Assembly (NCBI GenBank): GCA_021234155.1
Contig: JAJEKV010000103.1
Span: 992,001 to 1,056,000, forward strand
Direction: 5' to 3'
Source: Isoetes taiwanensis
Taxonomy: Eukaryota > Streptophyta > Lycopodiopsida > Isoetales > Isoetaceae
Length of the DNA stretch: 64,000 nucleotides
Shown: piece by piece, positions 22,400 through 34,056 of the stretch
Numbering within the stretch: the stretch's first letter is position 1
How the letters are laid out: each line of letters begins with the position of its first letter
Made by a program: the position numbers and the translations under genes
The notes under the pieces: generated by a model
What the model saw: the letters and a program-made list of their open reading frames with translations, nothing else
Databases searched by the model: none
Told to the model about the DNA's origin: nothing

Positions 22400-23023
22400 C
22401 CCACACAACATAAAAATTTTAAAAGCTTTTTCTTAAGGGATGAGCATTCAACATGGGCCGTAGGATCTTGGACCTGATCAAGGGTCGAGATCTCATTACG
22501 TGACAATAATTAAAGCAACATGAGCTATAGGATCTATTACATATAATTCCCAAAGTCACATTGCACCGTGTAGGATATGTGCCAAGCCCGTGGGTAGTAA
22601 GATCTGGATCGTGATCGGGATCAAGAACAATCTGAATGCCGGGATCTATATATAATTCCCAAAGTCATGTGCACCGTAGGATATGTGTGCCAAGCCACGT
22701 GGCCGTAAGATCTGGATCGGCCGATCGGGGATCAAGAACAATCTGGACCCGGGATTTTATTACATATAATTCTCAAAACTATATACGTAGGATGTGTCCC
22801 AAAAGCAGCGTGGTAGTAGGATCTCGGGCCCGGCGATTAGGATCAAATCAGCTTTGAGCAAGTAGGATCGGCTTACATATAGTCTACAAACAAACTCCCA
22901 AGCCATCGGGCGCGCGATCGTCCCAAAGCTCGTGAGAGTGGGATCTCGGATCAACGGCCGGATTCAGGAGGACAAACATAAGAACATATATATGTTATGA
23001 TATAAGTGCCTTTATTAAACAAA

Positions 23024-23051
23024 CTAGTTATGGTGCCCGGCGTTGCCGGGC
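23024..23051 (-). mobile_element. Helitron-like 3' terminus (minus orientation)
   Basis: On the minus strand a perfect 7-bp stem (GCCCGGC / GCCGGGC, loop AAC) is followed by ACCATAA, then CTAG and T. It is the same family as 5389-5417. The element body would extend rightward from here; its 5' TC end was not located. Confidence 0.7.
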
Positions 23052-23780
23052 CTAGTAACCATTTGAAGGGGTAGTTGTTTATTTGCAAGTGGCAAGGGTA
23101 AAAAGAGGAACTTTTATATGTTGAATGTGATCTAGGTGCCAGTTGGTGAGCTATTGTGCTTTTATGTGGTTACCTAGATGGTAGTGGATGAGTTTTTGTG
23201 GCCTATGCGAATGGGCTAAACAGTATGTTAAGGTTGGGGCAAAGTAGTAATGTAGAAGAATGTGTAGTTTTTAGGTTGCGTTGTGCAATTTGAGATGCTC
23301 ATTTGTTGTAGTGATATGCGTTTGAAGTTTTAACGATGTGTTACACGATATCAATTCTATTCTAAGGAACAAATGCGGAAATGAAGTATATACATTGGAA
23401 GTGATGAAGATAAGTAATTGTAAGGAACTGCACAACTGAAATGCAGTTTTCTTTTTGTGCTGTAAAAATGTCAAAGGAAGCTGTTCATTGTAGTTGGAAT
23501 GAAGTAAAAGAAGACCATCGACCACAGACTTTAGGTAGCAATGTTCTTGTTTGTGGCTTTTGGAAAGATATATTTGAATATGCATGGTGTTGTTATATTG
23601 CATAGCAAGTCTTGATGATGATGACGACCCTGTATTCTTGCAAGATGAATATGTAGCAAAATAACAGGGGGTTCCAGGGGGATTTGATATAGATATAATT
23701 CTTGAAATCATAGACCATATCCCTAAAACAATTCAATGGGTTATTATAAAAAAAAAAACATAGATTTAAGATAAAAAATA

Positions 23781-23960
23781 GTCACATTAGCTCACTGGTT
23801 AGATTGGTTAAAGTAGTCTTATTAGGACATTGAGTTATTTTGGTAGAGGTTCGAATCCCCGTATTTCATATTCTAAAAGCTTAAGCGAAACCGTATAGAG
23901 GCTCGATATACCATCAAAACCTTAGGCAAACTCGTATTCGACATCTTAAAATCATAGGCG
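23781..23960 (+). mobile_element. tRNA-derived SINE-like sequence
   Basis: TAGCTCACTGG (23788-23798, one mismatch to the A box) and GGTTCGAATCC (23848-23858, perfect B box) lie about 50 bases apart. The stretch continues into a non-tRNA body. No clear poly-A or microsatellite tail or target duplication was seen, so the 3' limit is approximate. Confidence 0.45.
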
Positions 23961-26900
23961 TCCCCAATCATAATTGAGCATAATCGAAACACTTAGAATA
24001 TGTAGCAAAATAACAACATTAAAATGTTACAATTTAAAAGGAAGTAGAAGCAATAAAATTTGGCCACTAACTAAAAAGAAGAGCATACTTGCACATCTGA
24101 AACTCCATCAGATGCGCTTTAATAAACATCCTTCATTTCTTGGTTTTGTATCTGCAGCAAAAAGAGCAATTTAGAGTGCTAAAATGTCTGAAACACAATG
24201 CAAAGTAGTTTGCAAACAAAGATAACCTTAGAAATGAAGTACTGTCTGACCTATAAATGAAATGCATGATTGAAATTGTAGCTTCTTGTGTGTTGTAAAA
24301 GTTGTGTTTGCAAAACAGTTGGCACTTGAAATCCGGAAAAGACGAAAACCTGGGCATTCAAAATTCGAATCAGAAAGTTACAGCGAGATCTTAAGATAGA
24401 ACTATAGACAGAAAGCAATGGAGCATGTCTTCATGAGAATGCGATGATTTGGTGGCCGAATCTGGGTAATTATACGAACATGATTATGGTTTCAAGCTTG
24501 TTTGTTGAAACAACCTACGAAGTTTGGAGATGTTAGAGAACCTTAAATTTCCTGTGAAACTTCAACATTGCATGTTCTATGTAGTTTCCAGCTGCAATTA
24601 AAAAGGTTTGAAGAGAAGAAAACATTAGGGCAATATATCAGAGGAAGAACATGGATCAGGTTTAGTTCCAAGTCTACACATTTGGATGTGCAGGCAACAG
24701 TTCCAGAACATTGCAAGGAGTTCTTGAAGATGTTAAAACACACATTTTTGTTGCTATCTACGAAAAGACAATATCATCGATAAGCTTAACCCTTTGGAAC
24801 TTGATGGCAGTGCTACGATCCTTTGTGAAAGAGCTGAGAAGGCTATTCCTGATGTACACATCGTCTACTTTGTTATACAAAGTACAAAGAGTTAGGTTCT
24901 TTAGCCGTCACATGAAGAACACATAAATTGGTGAGAAGTAAACTTGCAAAAGGAGTTCTCAATGTAAATCGATCTGTTATCCAAAAGGTGCTAGAGGAAC
25001 CTGGGAATTGGCTTGGAAACATAAAAATAGAGGTGTTAAAACGGAAGAGGTCAAAACATTTTGCTTGCCTAAATGCAGTGTCACTGCCCACAACACTACA
25101 TTCTATAAAAAAGGTTCATCGGAATGGACTTACTCAGAGATGTCCTTCTGACCAAGCTGCTAGCCTCCAATGTCTATAACAAAACACAATAGGAGAATTA
25201 GAAGGCAAAAATTATACATTCAGAGAACGAAGGTCTACTGTTATGTTTTCAAGAAAGCCAGAGCATTCACATCTAAATGCATAGAGACAATTAATACATC
25301 ACCAACTCCAGCCCAAACCAAAGCATTGTATCTAAATGCATAGCAACGATGGATTACCACCAACTTGAGCCCAAACGATATCAGAGAAAGAAGAATATTT
25401 CTGTAATGATGAATATTTCTATGGTACTCCGTTACATTTCGGATCATCTTTGGGTCATGACCACTAAATAACTACTTATCTAATGATATAAAGAGGACCT
25501 ATAAATGGGTCTCTGTAGAAGCAGCTAAGTTTAAGATATTACCCTACCTACAACTGTCATGGAAAGTCTCATGCTGACTAATTGACATCTTTCATTTTCT
25601 CAAAAACACAGCAGGCAAGAGCACAAATTTTAATGAGCAATAAATTTGAAACGAAGTCTTGCAAAAAAGCAGTTACCCAAGTGTAAAGGCTGCTGGGTTG
25701 CACAATTCATGGTCCAAGATTCGAGCAGAAATAACCCATTACATAAACCCTATTTGAACCTTTGCAAATACACATTGCAGTGATCCTATGAAACATGGAA
25801 GTCTGTGCAATGCACAGAATATAGATAGAGATTTCATAAGAGGTTACATTCCTTATTTCATTTGCAATGACATAAAGGCAGATTGTTCAAGAGCTTTCAG
25901 CAATCTTCTACTACGCAGATATTGACAAAAACTCCTAAAAAAGGCTAGCTATACACCTTCTAGAATCCAAGAGCTTCATTGATAGCATGTGATGACGGCA
26001 GTGGATGCTGATAAGGACAATTCATGCCATCTATACCTAGATAACTTCCTCGGCCAAATGGCACATATGTTATGTGAGCCAAAGCAATATCCAGACCTGT
26101 AAGCTTCTGCATAAATATGCATAGATTTTACGATTTCTGTGGAAATATGCACATCATTTTCCAAATGGATCTGCACACTGTAGTGGATGCACTGCTTTAC
26201 AAACTAAAATATAGAGGAATCCATGTCTTGGAGATTTAAGCCACAAAATCATAATAATAGTTCCATTTACCTGAGCTCAGACACAATAGACAACTTCGCA
26301 TGAGTTCCTAGATCACTCGCTGCAATGACAGTAACAATAATTACACCAAGCTTGCCTCGAAGATGAAACAAAGAGAAAATACTACTTTCAACATGTCCTA
26401 CCATTGGAACTTAAATAGCCTGAAATAAACTTTGCCACAGATCTAATATAAAAAAATTTAAGATAATGTTCGGTGTTCTAGATATTTAGCCTTTGCATGT
26501 ATAAATAGCTAGAATGACAACACTTGTACCTAACAATCACATTTGTATAAGCTTGAACCTATTCTTGCATCAAAATAGCAGACAATAATGCACAATGGGC
26601 TATCTAAATGGAATAATCCACCACTATAACAACCATACTCTGATGAAATTGCGAATGGTCTTTCAAGCCCATATAATGAATGATAAACTAAATAGCATCT
26701 TCCATCTGCTAAATTAATATTTTACTTTTGCCGCTGCCATAGTTGGATCTCCAGAGAAGTCACATGGAAGATAAATGTGAGATAAACATAGTTTGCTACA
26801 TGAGACCTCAATAGCTACTTCAAATTGAACACGACTCTTGATTTTCTACAGCGAACACATGGTAGATGATGAACAAAAGGGATAAAAATTAACCATAAAA

Positions 26901-27737
26901 AGCAAGCATTTTCTTGATAACGTAAAAGAAATGCATGTGTTTGGCTCGCAACCTATGCCCTGTGATTCCAAGAAAATATTGGACTTTACAATCTCTTGTC
27001 AGACATAGACCAAATCCATACAGCGACTTCAGATGCTTAATGAAACATGTGTGAAGCTATGATCAACAACCCATCAATGCCATTAACCTGACCACATATA
27101 ATAAGAGCAAGAAGCACCAGTCCCAATATCAAATATTGTCCAAAGAAGGATGATGCATGAAGAAACTACAATGGAAAGCTTTAAATTTAGCTGGCAATTG
27201 CAGACACTGTAAAAAAACGACATACCTTAGGTCTATCCATCGAACTCAGACTTGAATTGTTCTGTGCAGTCATCACTTGGCCACTGTTCTGTAGTTAGAA
27301 GACAAAGTAAAAGTATGGCAATCATGCAGAACATGGGGACACAGAATGTCATATGACCTTGAACTTGAATACTTTATGTCTGAAGGAAAAAATCGTGGCA
27401 AGCCCATCAAGTAGGACTTTCACTCTTCATTAGGTTGAGCCAAGAAAGCTTTGTGTTTTAGGCCCTTCGTGCTACTCTTGAGCAACACTGTACATGCAAA
27501 TACCAACATCAAGTGGCAAATGCTGGCAAAGCAGCGACCTCTCATGAATTCACCTCTCATGCAACCAGATTAATAGCATAAACATGGACCTCTAGAGAAT
27601 CCGGCCACTAAGCTATGTTATTCCATTCTCCTGGGCTTAAAATTACTACAATCTCCTTCGTTCAAAACCCTTATAAAAATCCATGTAAAACACACAGTTA
27701 GAGGAGTGCAAGATCAAAAATTCATACGGAAGGGTCC

Positions 27738-27905
27738 AAAATCCGAATGCATGTAACAACAATAAGATTTATCATTCTGAAACTAAACCTACGTACCCAT
27801 AAACTATTCGAATCTGAAACTGGACATCAGCTCCAATATTCGGCTATTCTGAAACTGGGCATCGGCTGCAAAATCTATTCAAAAACCTATTCTAAAACTG
27901 GGGAT
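27738..27905 (+). repeat. Direct duplication, copy 1
   Basis: About 167 bases, from AAATCCGAATGCATG to ACTGGGGAT, recur at 28466-28632 with only a few mismatches. Inside the unit, CTGAAACTGG-type motifs repeat three times. Confidence 0.9.
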
Positions 27906-28465
27906 AGATAGTATTTTTAAGGAAGGCCAATGGGATCATTCTCTGACTATGAATATCTGATGCTAATTTCATAGGCTGCCATTTATACAGTGGGCTGGAA
28001 TTAAAAATAACGGAAGAATGCACTAGGTCCTTTGGTTTAAGGACCAAAAAACAAAAACGAAATTACTTGAGACAGAGAAATTACCAGAGAGGTAGCTTTG
28101 TAAGCTACACAGTGGGCCGGACTTGTATGCTAAAACAGGATCAGGCATCTGGGAAATAATCTGTTGCCTCTCTTTTAAATCATTCTGGCTCATCGTAATA
28201 TTGACTCCTGCCATGGGCTGAGAACAGCAATGACCAGGCCAGTTATAAAAAGATCGCTCAAATCCTCAGATGGTTGGGAGCTCAGATCACTCCAGAGGCA
28301 CAGATAAGAGATTGAACTCATGGCATTCATGCTCGTCGCCAGCTCAACCCCAGTACAAAATCATAGGGAACAAAAATTCTCTGATTTTTGGAAAGTCTGG
28401 AATTTGTTCCGGCGCCAGAACTCATCAAAACCTTAGGAAAATAACACAAAGAAAATTCCAAAAAC

Positions 28466-28632
28466 AAATCCGAATGCATGTAACAACAATAAGATTTATC
28501 ACTCTGAAACTAAACCTACGTGCCCATAAACTATTCGAATCTGAAACTGGACATCAGCTCCAATATTCGGCTATTCTGAAACTGGGCATCGGCTGCAAAA
28601 TCTATTCAAAAACCTATTCTGAAACTGGGGAT
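28466..28632 (+). repeat. Direct duplication, copy 2
   Basis: This is the near-identical copy of 27738-27905 at a spacing of about 728 bases. The sequence between the copies is not repeated, so a local duplication with an intervening segment is likely. Confidence 0.9.
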
Positions 28633-29868
28633 CGCCTCCAAAATCCAGATTTCGATCCAAATCATAGGGTAATCCACTTGCCCGACTCTACAAACTTTAA
28701 CGAAAAAAGGCCATGGCGTCTATTAGGGTGCTTGTGCAACCAATCCTTGCCGATGCAAGGAAACTTTTTTGAACACATATCATATCCGGTAGATGCCACC
28801 GAGATGCATGAAGGCTGGCTTTGTGTGGCATCCTGCGGTATGCCACTTCAATGAGATAAGGGAGGAAATCCATGACTAAAATTGTACGTGTAAAAAGATC
28901 TATGATATTTGGCAAATCTGAAAGTTTCTCCGGCAGCTAAAACCCCTGAAATCTTAGGAAATGAAGTTCAAAAAAATTCCAAAAATATTTCTAGCCAAAC
29001 CTGAAAATTCCAAATTAACAAAGTAGATAGTTTGCAGCAATTTTTTGATATGTTGGGGAACTATAGTTGGCAGTTTTCTGTTAGATTTGTTGAATGTGAG
29101 AGAGGTGGAAATCAAACAGATCATTGAATCTAGTGGAGATGAGATTACAAAGAGCAATGGCGAGATACTTGATGACGAGTGCTTGCCTAATGATATATCT
29201 ACTTATATATCTATCTATCTAACATATATATGTTCTAACATATTTATGTTCTTATGTTTGTCGCGCTTATCCGACCGTCCGTTCAAGATTCTATGGCTCA
29301 CGTGGCTTTGGGACGTATCCTACGGCCTAGATAGCTTGGGAGTTTGTATATAGATTATATGTAAGCGATCCTACGGTGCAGATTGATTTGATCTTGATCG
29401 TCGGTCCGAGATCCTACGGCTCACGTTGCTTTGGGACATCCTACGGTGCACATGGCTTTGGGAATTATATGTAATAGATCTTGTGGTCCAGATTGTTCTT
29501 GATCCTGATCGTCGATGCAGGATCTTACGGCTCACGTGGCTTGGCACATATCCTACGGTGCACATGAATTTGGGAACTATATATAATAGATCCGATGGCT
29601 CATGTTGCTTTAATTATTGTTATGTAGTGAGATCTCGACCCTTCATCGGGTGTAAGATCCTACGGCCCACGTTGAATGCTCATCCCTTAAGAAAAGGCTC
29701 TTAAAATTTTTATGTTGTATGGGTGATTTGAACCCTGGACATCAACCCCCCATTCTAACCACTACACTAAGCATTAATTCCATAAATTATATATATTTTA
29801 AACATACTTAAGGATAATATTCTAATTAAGATAAAGTAGAGTATAACATTCTAGATAGTTTAAAAAAG

Positions 29869-29948
29869 TTCTAGAATGTTCTGGAAGGCTCTAGAAAGTT
29901 CTAGAATCTTCTAGAAAGTTCCAAAATATTCTAGAAAGTTTTAGAACA
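29869..29948. promoter_or_regulatory. Heat-shock-element-like array, unit 1
   Basis: Eight consecutive 10-bp modules of TTCnnGAA form (for example TTCTAGAATG, TTCTGGAAGG, TTCTAGAATC) give about 16 alternating pentamers with few mismatches. Confidence 0.7.
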
Positions 29949-31188
29949 TAAGAGAATCTAGAGGGAATCTAAGAAAATCCTTCCAGAAAGTTCTAAATTG
30001 TTCTAATAAGTTCTAGAATGTTATAGAATGTAGGGAATCTACGGGAATGTAAGGGAATCTAGGGAAATACTTTTAGAAAGTTCTAGGATATTTTGGAAGT
30101 CTTAGAATGTTCTAGAAAGTCCTAGAATGTTCTAAAAAGTTGTAGAATGTAAAGGAATCCAGGGGAATCTAACGGAATGTAAGAAAATCTCATAAAATGT
30201 AAGAGAATCTAGGAAAATATTTACAAGTCTAAGGGAATCTCTTAAAATCTAGGGGAATCTAAGGGAATCTTCATAAAATCTAAGGGAATCTAAGAAAATA
30301 TTGATGAAATCTTAGAGTATCTAGGGGAATCTTTAAAGAATCTCTTTGAATCTCATATAATGTAAGGGAACTTAGGGCAATCTCATAAAATCTAAAGGGA
30401 TCTAAGGGAATCTAAGGGGATCTAAGGGGATCTTCATAGAATCTTAGAGAATCTAAGGGAATCTAATGGAATCTAGATGGAAGGTTATAAGATTTAGAGG
30501 AATCTTCACGAAACCACAGAACCTTGGTAGAATCTTAAAGAATCTACGAATTTAGAGTATCTCAAGAGATACTTTTAGAATGTAGGGCACGACAGAAACT
30601 TCATCGTAGAAACATGCTAAAGTTGGAACAATACGACGAAGAAATTTCTAGGAACCTTGCACTATAAGAACATGTTAACACTGCAACAATGCGTTGTAGG
30701 ACGCATTAAATTTCTTGTCTAACTTATATATGTTCTTACGTTTGTCGCGCTTATCCGACCGTCCGTTCGAGATCCGACGGCTCACGTGGCTTTGGGACGT
30801 ATCCTACGGCCCAGATGGCTTGGGAGTTTATATATAATCCGTATAGACACGATCCTACGGTCCAGGTTGATCTGATCCTGACCGACGGTGCACATGACTT
30901 TGAAAATTATATGTAATAGATCCTATGGCTCATGTTGCGTGAGATCTCGACCCTTGATCGGGTCCAAGATCCTACGGCCCAAGTTGAATGCTCATCCCGT
31001 AGGAAAAGGCTTTTAAAATTTTTATGTTGCATGGGGGATTAAAACCCTGGCCATTAACCCCCCAGCCCCCCATTCTAACCACTAGACCAAGCATTAATTC
31101 CATGAACAATTTTATGTTTTATATATACTTAAGGGTAACATTCCCATTAAGATAAAATAGACTATAACATTCTAGCTAGTTCAAGAAG

Positions 31189-31248
31189 GTCCTAGAATGT
31201 TCTGGAAGGCTCTAGAAAGTTCTAGAATCTTCTAGAAAGTTCTAGAAC
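31189..31248. promoter_or_regulatory. Heat-shock-element-like array, unit 2
   Basis: TTCAAGAAGG through TTCTAGAACA repeat the TTCnnGAA 10-bp module six times with CTAGAA-type variants, matching the position in units 1 and 3. Confidence 0.65.
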
Positions 31249-32190
31249 ATAAGAGAATCTAGGGGGGACCTAAGAAAATTGTATTCTAATAAGTTTTAGA
31301 ATGTTCTAGAATGTAGGGGAATCTACGGGAATGTAAGGAAATCTAGGGAAATACTTCCAGAAAGTTCTAGAATATATTGAAAGTCTTAGAATGTTCCAGG
31401 AAGTTTTAGAATGTTCTAAAAAGTTTTAGAATGTAAAGGAATCCAGAGGAATCTAATAGAATGTAAGAAAATCTTATAAAATGTAGGAGAATCTAGGAAA
31501 ATATTTACAAGCCTAAGGGAATCTCTTAAAATCTGGGGGATCTAAAGGAATCTTCATACAATCTAACGGAATCTAAGAAAATGTTGATGAAATCTTAGAG
31601 TATCTAAGGGAATCTTTAAAGAATCTCTTTGAATCTAAGGGCAATCTGATAAAATCTAAATGAATCTAAGAAAACCTAAGGGGATCTTCATAGAATCTTG
31701 GAGAATCTAGGGAAATTTAATGGAATCTAGAGGGAATCTTATAAAATTTAGAGAAATGCTCACGAACCCTCTAAGAGAACATTCTCAAGAGATTATTTTA
31801 CAAGAACTTGCACGTAGGAACATGCTAAAACTCGAACATGCACCGTAGGACGGATTAAATTTCTTGTCCGACCGTCCGTTCGAGATCCGACGGCTCACGT
31901 GGCTTTGGGACGTATCCTACGGCCCAGATGGCCTGGGAGTTTACATATAATATGTGTACCGCGATCCTACGGTCCAGGTTGATTTGATCCTGACCGTCGG
32001 TGCGAGATCCGACGGCCCACGTTGCTTTGGGACACATCCTACGGCGTACATGACTTTAGGAATTATATGTAATAGATCCTATGGCTCATGTTGCGTGAGA
32101 TCTCGACCCTTGATCGAGTCCAAGATCCTACGGCCCAAGTTGAATACTCATCCCTTAGGAAAAGGCTTTTAAAATTTTTATGTTGTGTGG

Positions 32191-32245
32191 GGGATTCGAA
32201 CCCTGGCCATTGACCCCCCAACCCTCCATTCTAACCACTAGACCA
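32191..32245 (-). promoter_or_regulatory. tRNA-like pol III A and B boxes, unit 3
   Basis: On the minus strand TGGTCTAGTGG (32245-32235) and GGTTCGAATCC (32201-32191) are both perfect. Units 1 and 2 keep the same site with mutated boxes (about 29725-29772 and 31034-31090). Confidence 0.65.
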
Positions 32246-32352
32246 CTCATTAATTCCATGAACAATTTATGTTTCAATTACACTTAAGGGTAATGTTCCC
32301 ATTAAGATAAAATAGACTATAGCATTCTAGCTAGTTCAAGAAGACTAGAATG

Positions 32353-32400
32353 TTCTGGAAGGCTCTAGAAAGTTCTAGAATCTTCTAGAAAGTTCTAGAA
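32353..32400. promoter_or_regulatory. Heat-shock-element-like array, unit 3
   Basis: Five consecutive TTCnnGAA modules at exact 10-bp spacing (one reads CTCTAGAA). Two or three such pentamers already make a functional heat-shock element in plants. Confidence 0.7.
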
Positions 32401-33084
32401 CATAAGAGAATCTAGGGGGGATCTAAGAAAATTCTTCCAGAAAGTTCCAAATTGTTCTAATAAGTTTTAGAATGTTCTAGAATGTAGGGGCATCTACGGG
32501 AATGTAAAGAAATCTAGGGAAATACTTCCAGAAAGTTCTAGAATATATTGAAAGTCTTAGAATGTTCCAGAAAGTCTTAGAATGTTCTAAAAAGTTATAG
32601 AATGTAAAGGAATCCAGAAGAATTTAATAGAATGTAAGAAAATCTTATAAAATGTAAGAGAATGTAAGAAAATATTTACAAGCCTAAGGGAATCTCTTAA
32701 AATCTAGGGGATCTAAAGGAATCTTCATAAAATCTAAGGGAATCTAAGAAAATGTTGATGAAATCTTAGGGTATCTAAGGGAATCTTTATAGAATCTCCT
32801 TGAATGTAATGTAAGGGAACCTAGGGCAATATCATAAAATCTAAATGAATCTAAGAGGATCTTCATAGAATCTTGGAGTATCTAGGGAAATCTAATAGAA
32901 TCTAGAGGGAATCTTATAAAATTTAGAGAAATGCTCATGAACCCTCTAAGAGAACCTTGGTAGAATCTTAGAGAATCTATCAAGAGATTCTTTTACAAGA
33001 ACTTGCACGTAGGAACATGCTAAAACTCGAACATGCACCGTAGGACGCATTAAATTTCCTGTAATATATATATTTTTATAGTCA

Positions 33085-33178
33085 GTCTTATAGACCTGAT
33101 GGTCTAACAGGACGAAATAGTACAATTCACTTCACTTCACTTCTCTCTCCCTCCCTCCCTCCCTCCCTCTCTCTCTCA
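33085..33178 (+). mobile_element. Retroposon 3' end with hairpin and (CTTCA)n/(CTCC)n tail
   Basis: Hairpin AGACC-TGAT-GGTCT (33092-33105) is followed by a spacer, CACTTCACTTCACTTC and then (CTCC)n. The same layout, with different stem bases, occurs at 34002-34055. The 5' part is missing because the repeat array ends only about 30 bases upstream. Confidence 0.6.
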
Positions 33179-33377
33179 TGAGACCCATGAACATGAAGAG
33201 ATGGGTTTTCCGAAAATACCAGGATATACATTAATACACTTTGTTTGGAGTAAGAAAGGGTGGCGACATAAAGGCTCTGGAGGTATTGCTTGTTAGCTCA
33301 AAGACATACTCAAAGGGTACTTTCGAGAGAATAATACCACAAAAAACAATTTGCTTTCATTGAAATACCTGGAAAAT

Positions 33378-33399
33378 ACAAAAAAAAAAAAAAAAAATA
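33378..33399. repeat. Poly-A run
   Basis: An almost pure run of A flanks an otherwise unremarkable region. It could be a retroposon tail, but no body was recognised. Confidence 0.8.
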
Positions 33400-34001
33400 C
33401 ATAGCAGGTTGTTATTTTCCACCCAGGGATTCCTCCACATATGATGATGATAATGATATGGATCGTAAAGACCCTTTTCATAATTTGGAATATGAAATAG
33501 TAGGCGTAAAATTGTCTTATTAGGTGATTTTAAGAGGAAAATAACAAAGATGCATATGTTAGCAGCATGTCTAGGGAACCAACATGGATGGAGAGACTAG
33601 ATGGTGAGGATATTCATAAAGCGGGATTGTCTAGGCGTACAGATGACATGTATGGGTATGTGATGCCTCAAGAAAAGGCATCTCGCTTAATATGTGGGGT
33701 TTGGAAGGGGAGAAATGGTAGTATATAATGGCATTGCAAAGTTTGCGGGCACTCAGAGATGCACATCTAGTGGGTCACTCAGAGATGCACATCCTATGTA
33801 GTGGACTTAGTCACCAGTAGCATACATATGACATATGATCGATATCATTCAGGAATTTGAAGTGTGGGGAGAGTGACCAGAATCTCATCATGTATAGTGA
33901 TCACGCTACAAATAGCTAGCAAAGTTATTGCAGCAGAGCAATAGACAAAAGTATCATATCGCATGAGAATGTATATGTAATCTTTCTCTAAAATATCTAA
34001 T

Positions 34002-34056
34002 AGGCCTGATGGCCTCATAGATGGAAACAAAATAATTTCTTTCTTTCTTTCTTCTC
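34002..34056 (+). mobile_element. Retroposon 3' end with hairpin and (CTTT)n tail
   Basis: Hairpin AGGCC-TGAT-GGCCT (34002-34015), spacer ending AAAATAATT, then (CTTT)n and CTTCTCTCC. It is the sister of 33085-33178. Confidence 0.6.

Larger units (their letters stand above)
20580..23000. mobile_element. Foldback pair of repeat units, tail to tail
   Basis: Two copies of the unit that also forms the 29.2-33.1 kb array are arranged as inverted arms (20580-21452 and 21467-23000). They meet at CTTG-TATAAATATATATA-CAAG. Both outer ends read A|TC followed by a TATATATGTTCTTATG block, as a Helitron 5' end would. Each arm carries GATCCTACGGC-like repeats, a pol III A/B box pair, TTCnnGAA palindromes and GAATCTAAGG-type sequence. 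The arms are unequal (873 and 1534 bases) because of internal deletions or expansions. No protein-coding sequence is evident. A Helitron-like origin is my inference; an inverted satellite fragment is the alternative. Confidence 0.6.
23961..29217. other. No supported gene; possible Helitron body
   Basis: Over 5 kb shows only short frames without domains. A 167-bp direct duplication lies at 27738-27905 and 28466-28632. If the minus-strand Helitron end at 23024 is real, some or all of this is its body. Confidence 0.35.
29218..33061 (+). mobile_element. Three head-to-tail copies of the composite repeat unit
   Basis: Units run 29218-30717, 30718-31866 and 31867-33061. Each starts with TCTAAC or TCCGACC, passes through TTATCCGACCGTCCGTTC, then GATCCTACGGC-type repeats, a minus-strand pol III box pair, TTCnnGAA palindromes and long GAATCTAAGG-type periodic sequence, and ends CGCATTAAATTTCTTG (CCTG in the last). 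The third unit lacks the first 35 or so bases of the head. The array is flanked by A on the left and T on the right, as Helitrons inserted at AT would be. No protein is encoded. Rolling-circle tandem copies or a short satellite array both explain this layout. Confidence 0.7.

Noticed and set aside
29218-33061. CRISPR-like or bacterial repeat array
   Set aside because: Repeats are over 1 kb, lack uniform spacers, and sit in plant nuclear sequence.
33378-33399. Poly-A run as the tail of a processed pseudogene
   Set aside because: No exon-like sequence lies on either side in the right orientation.
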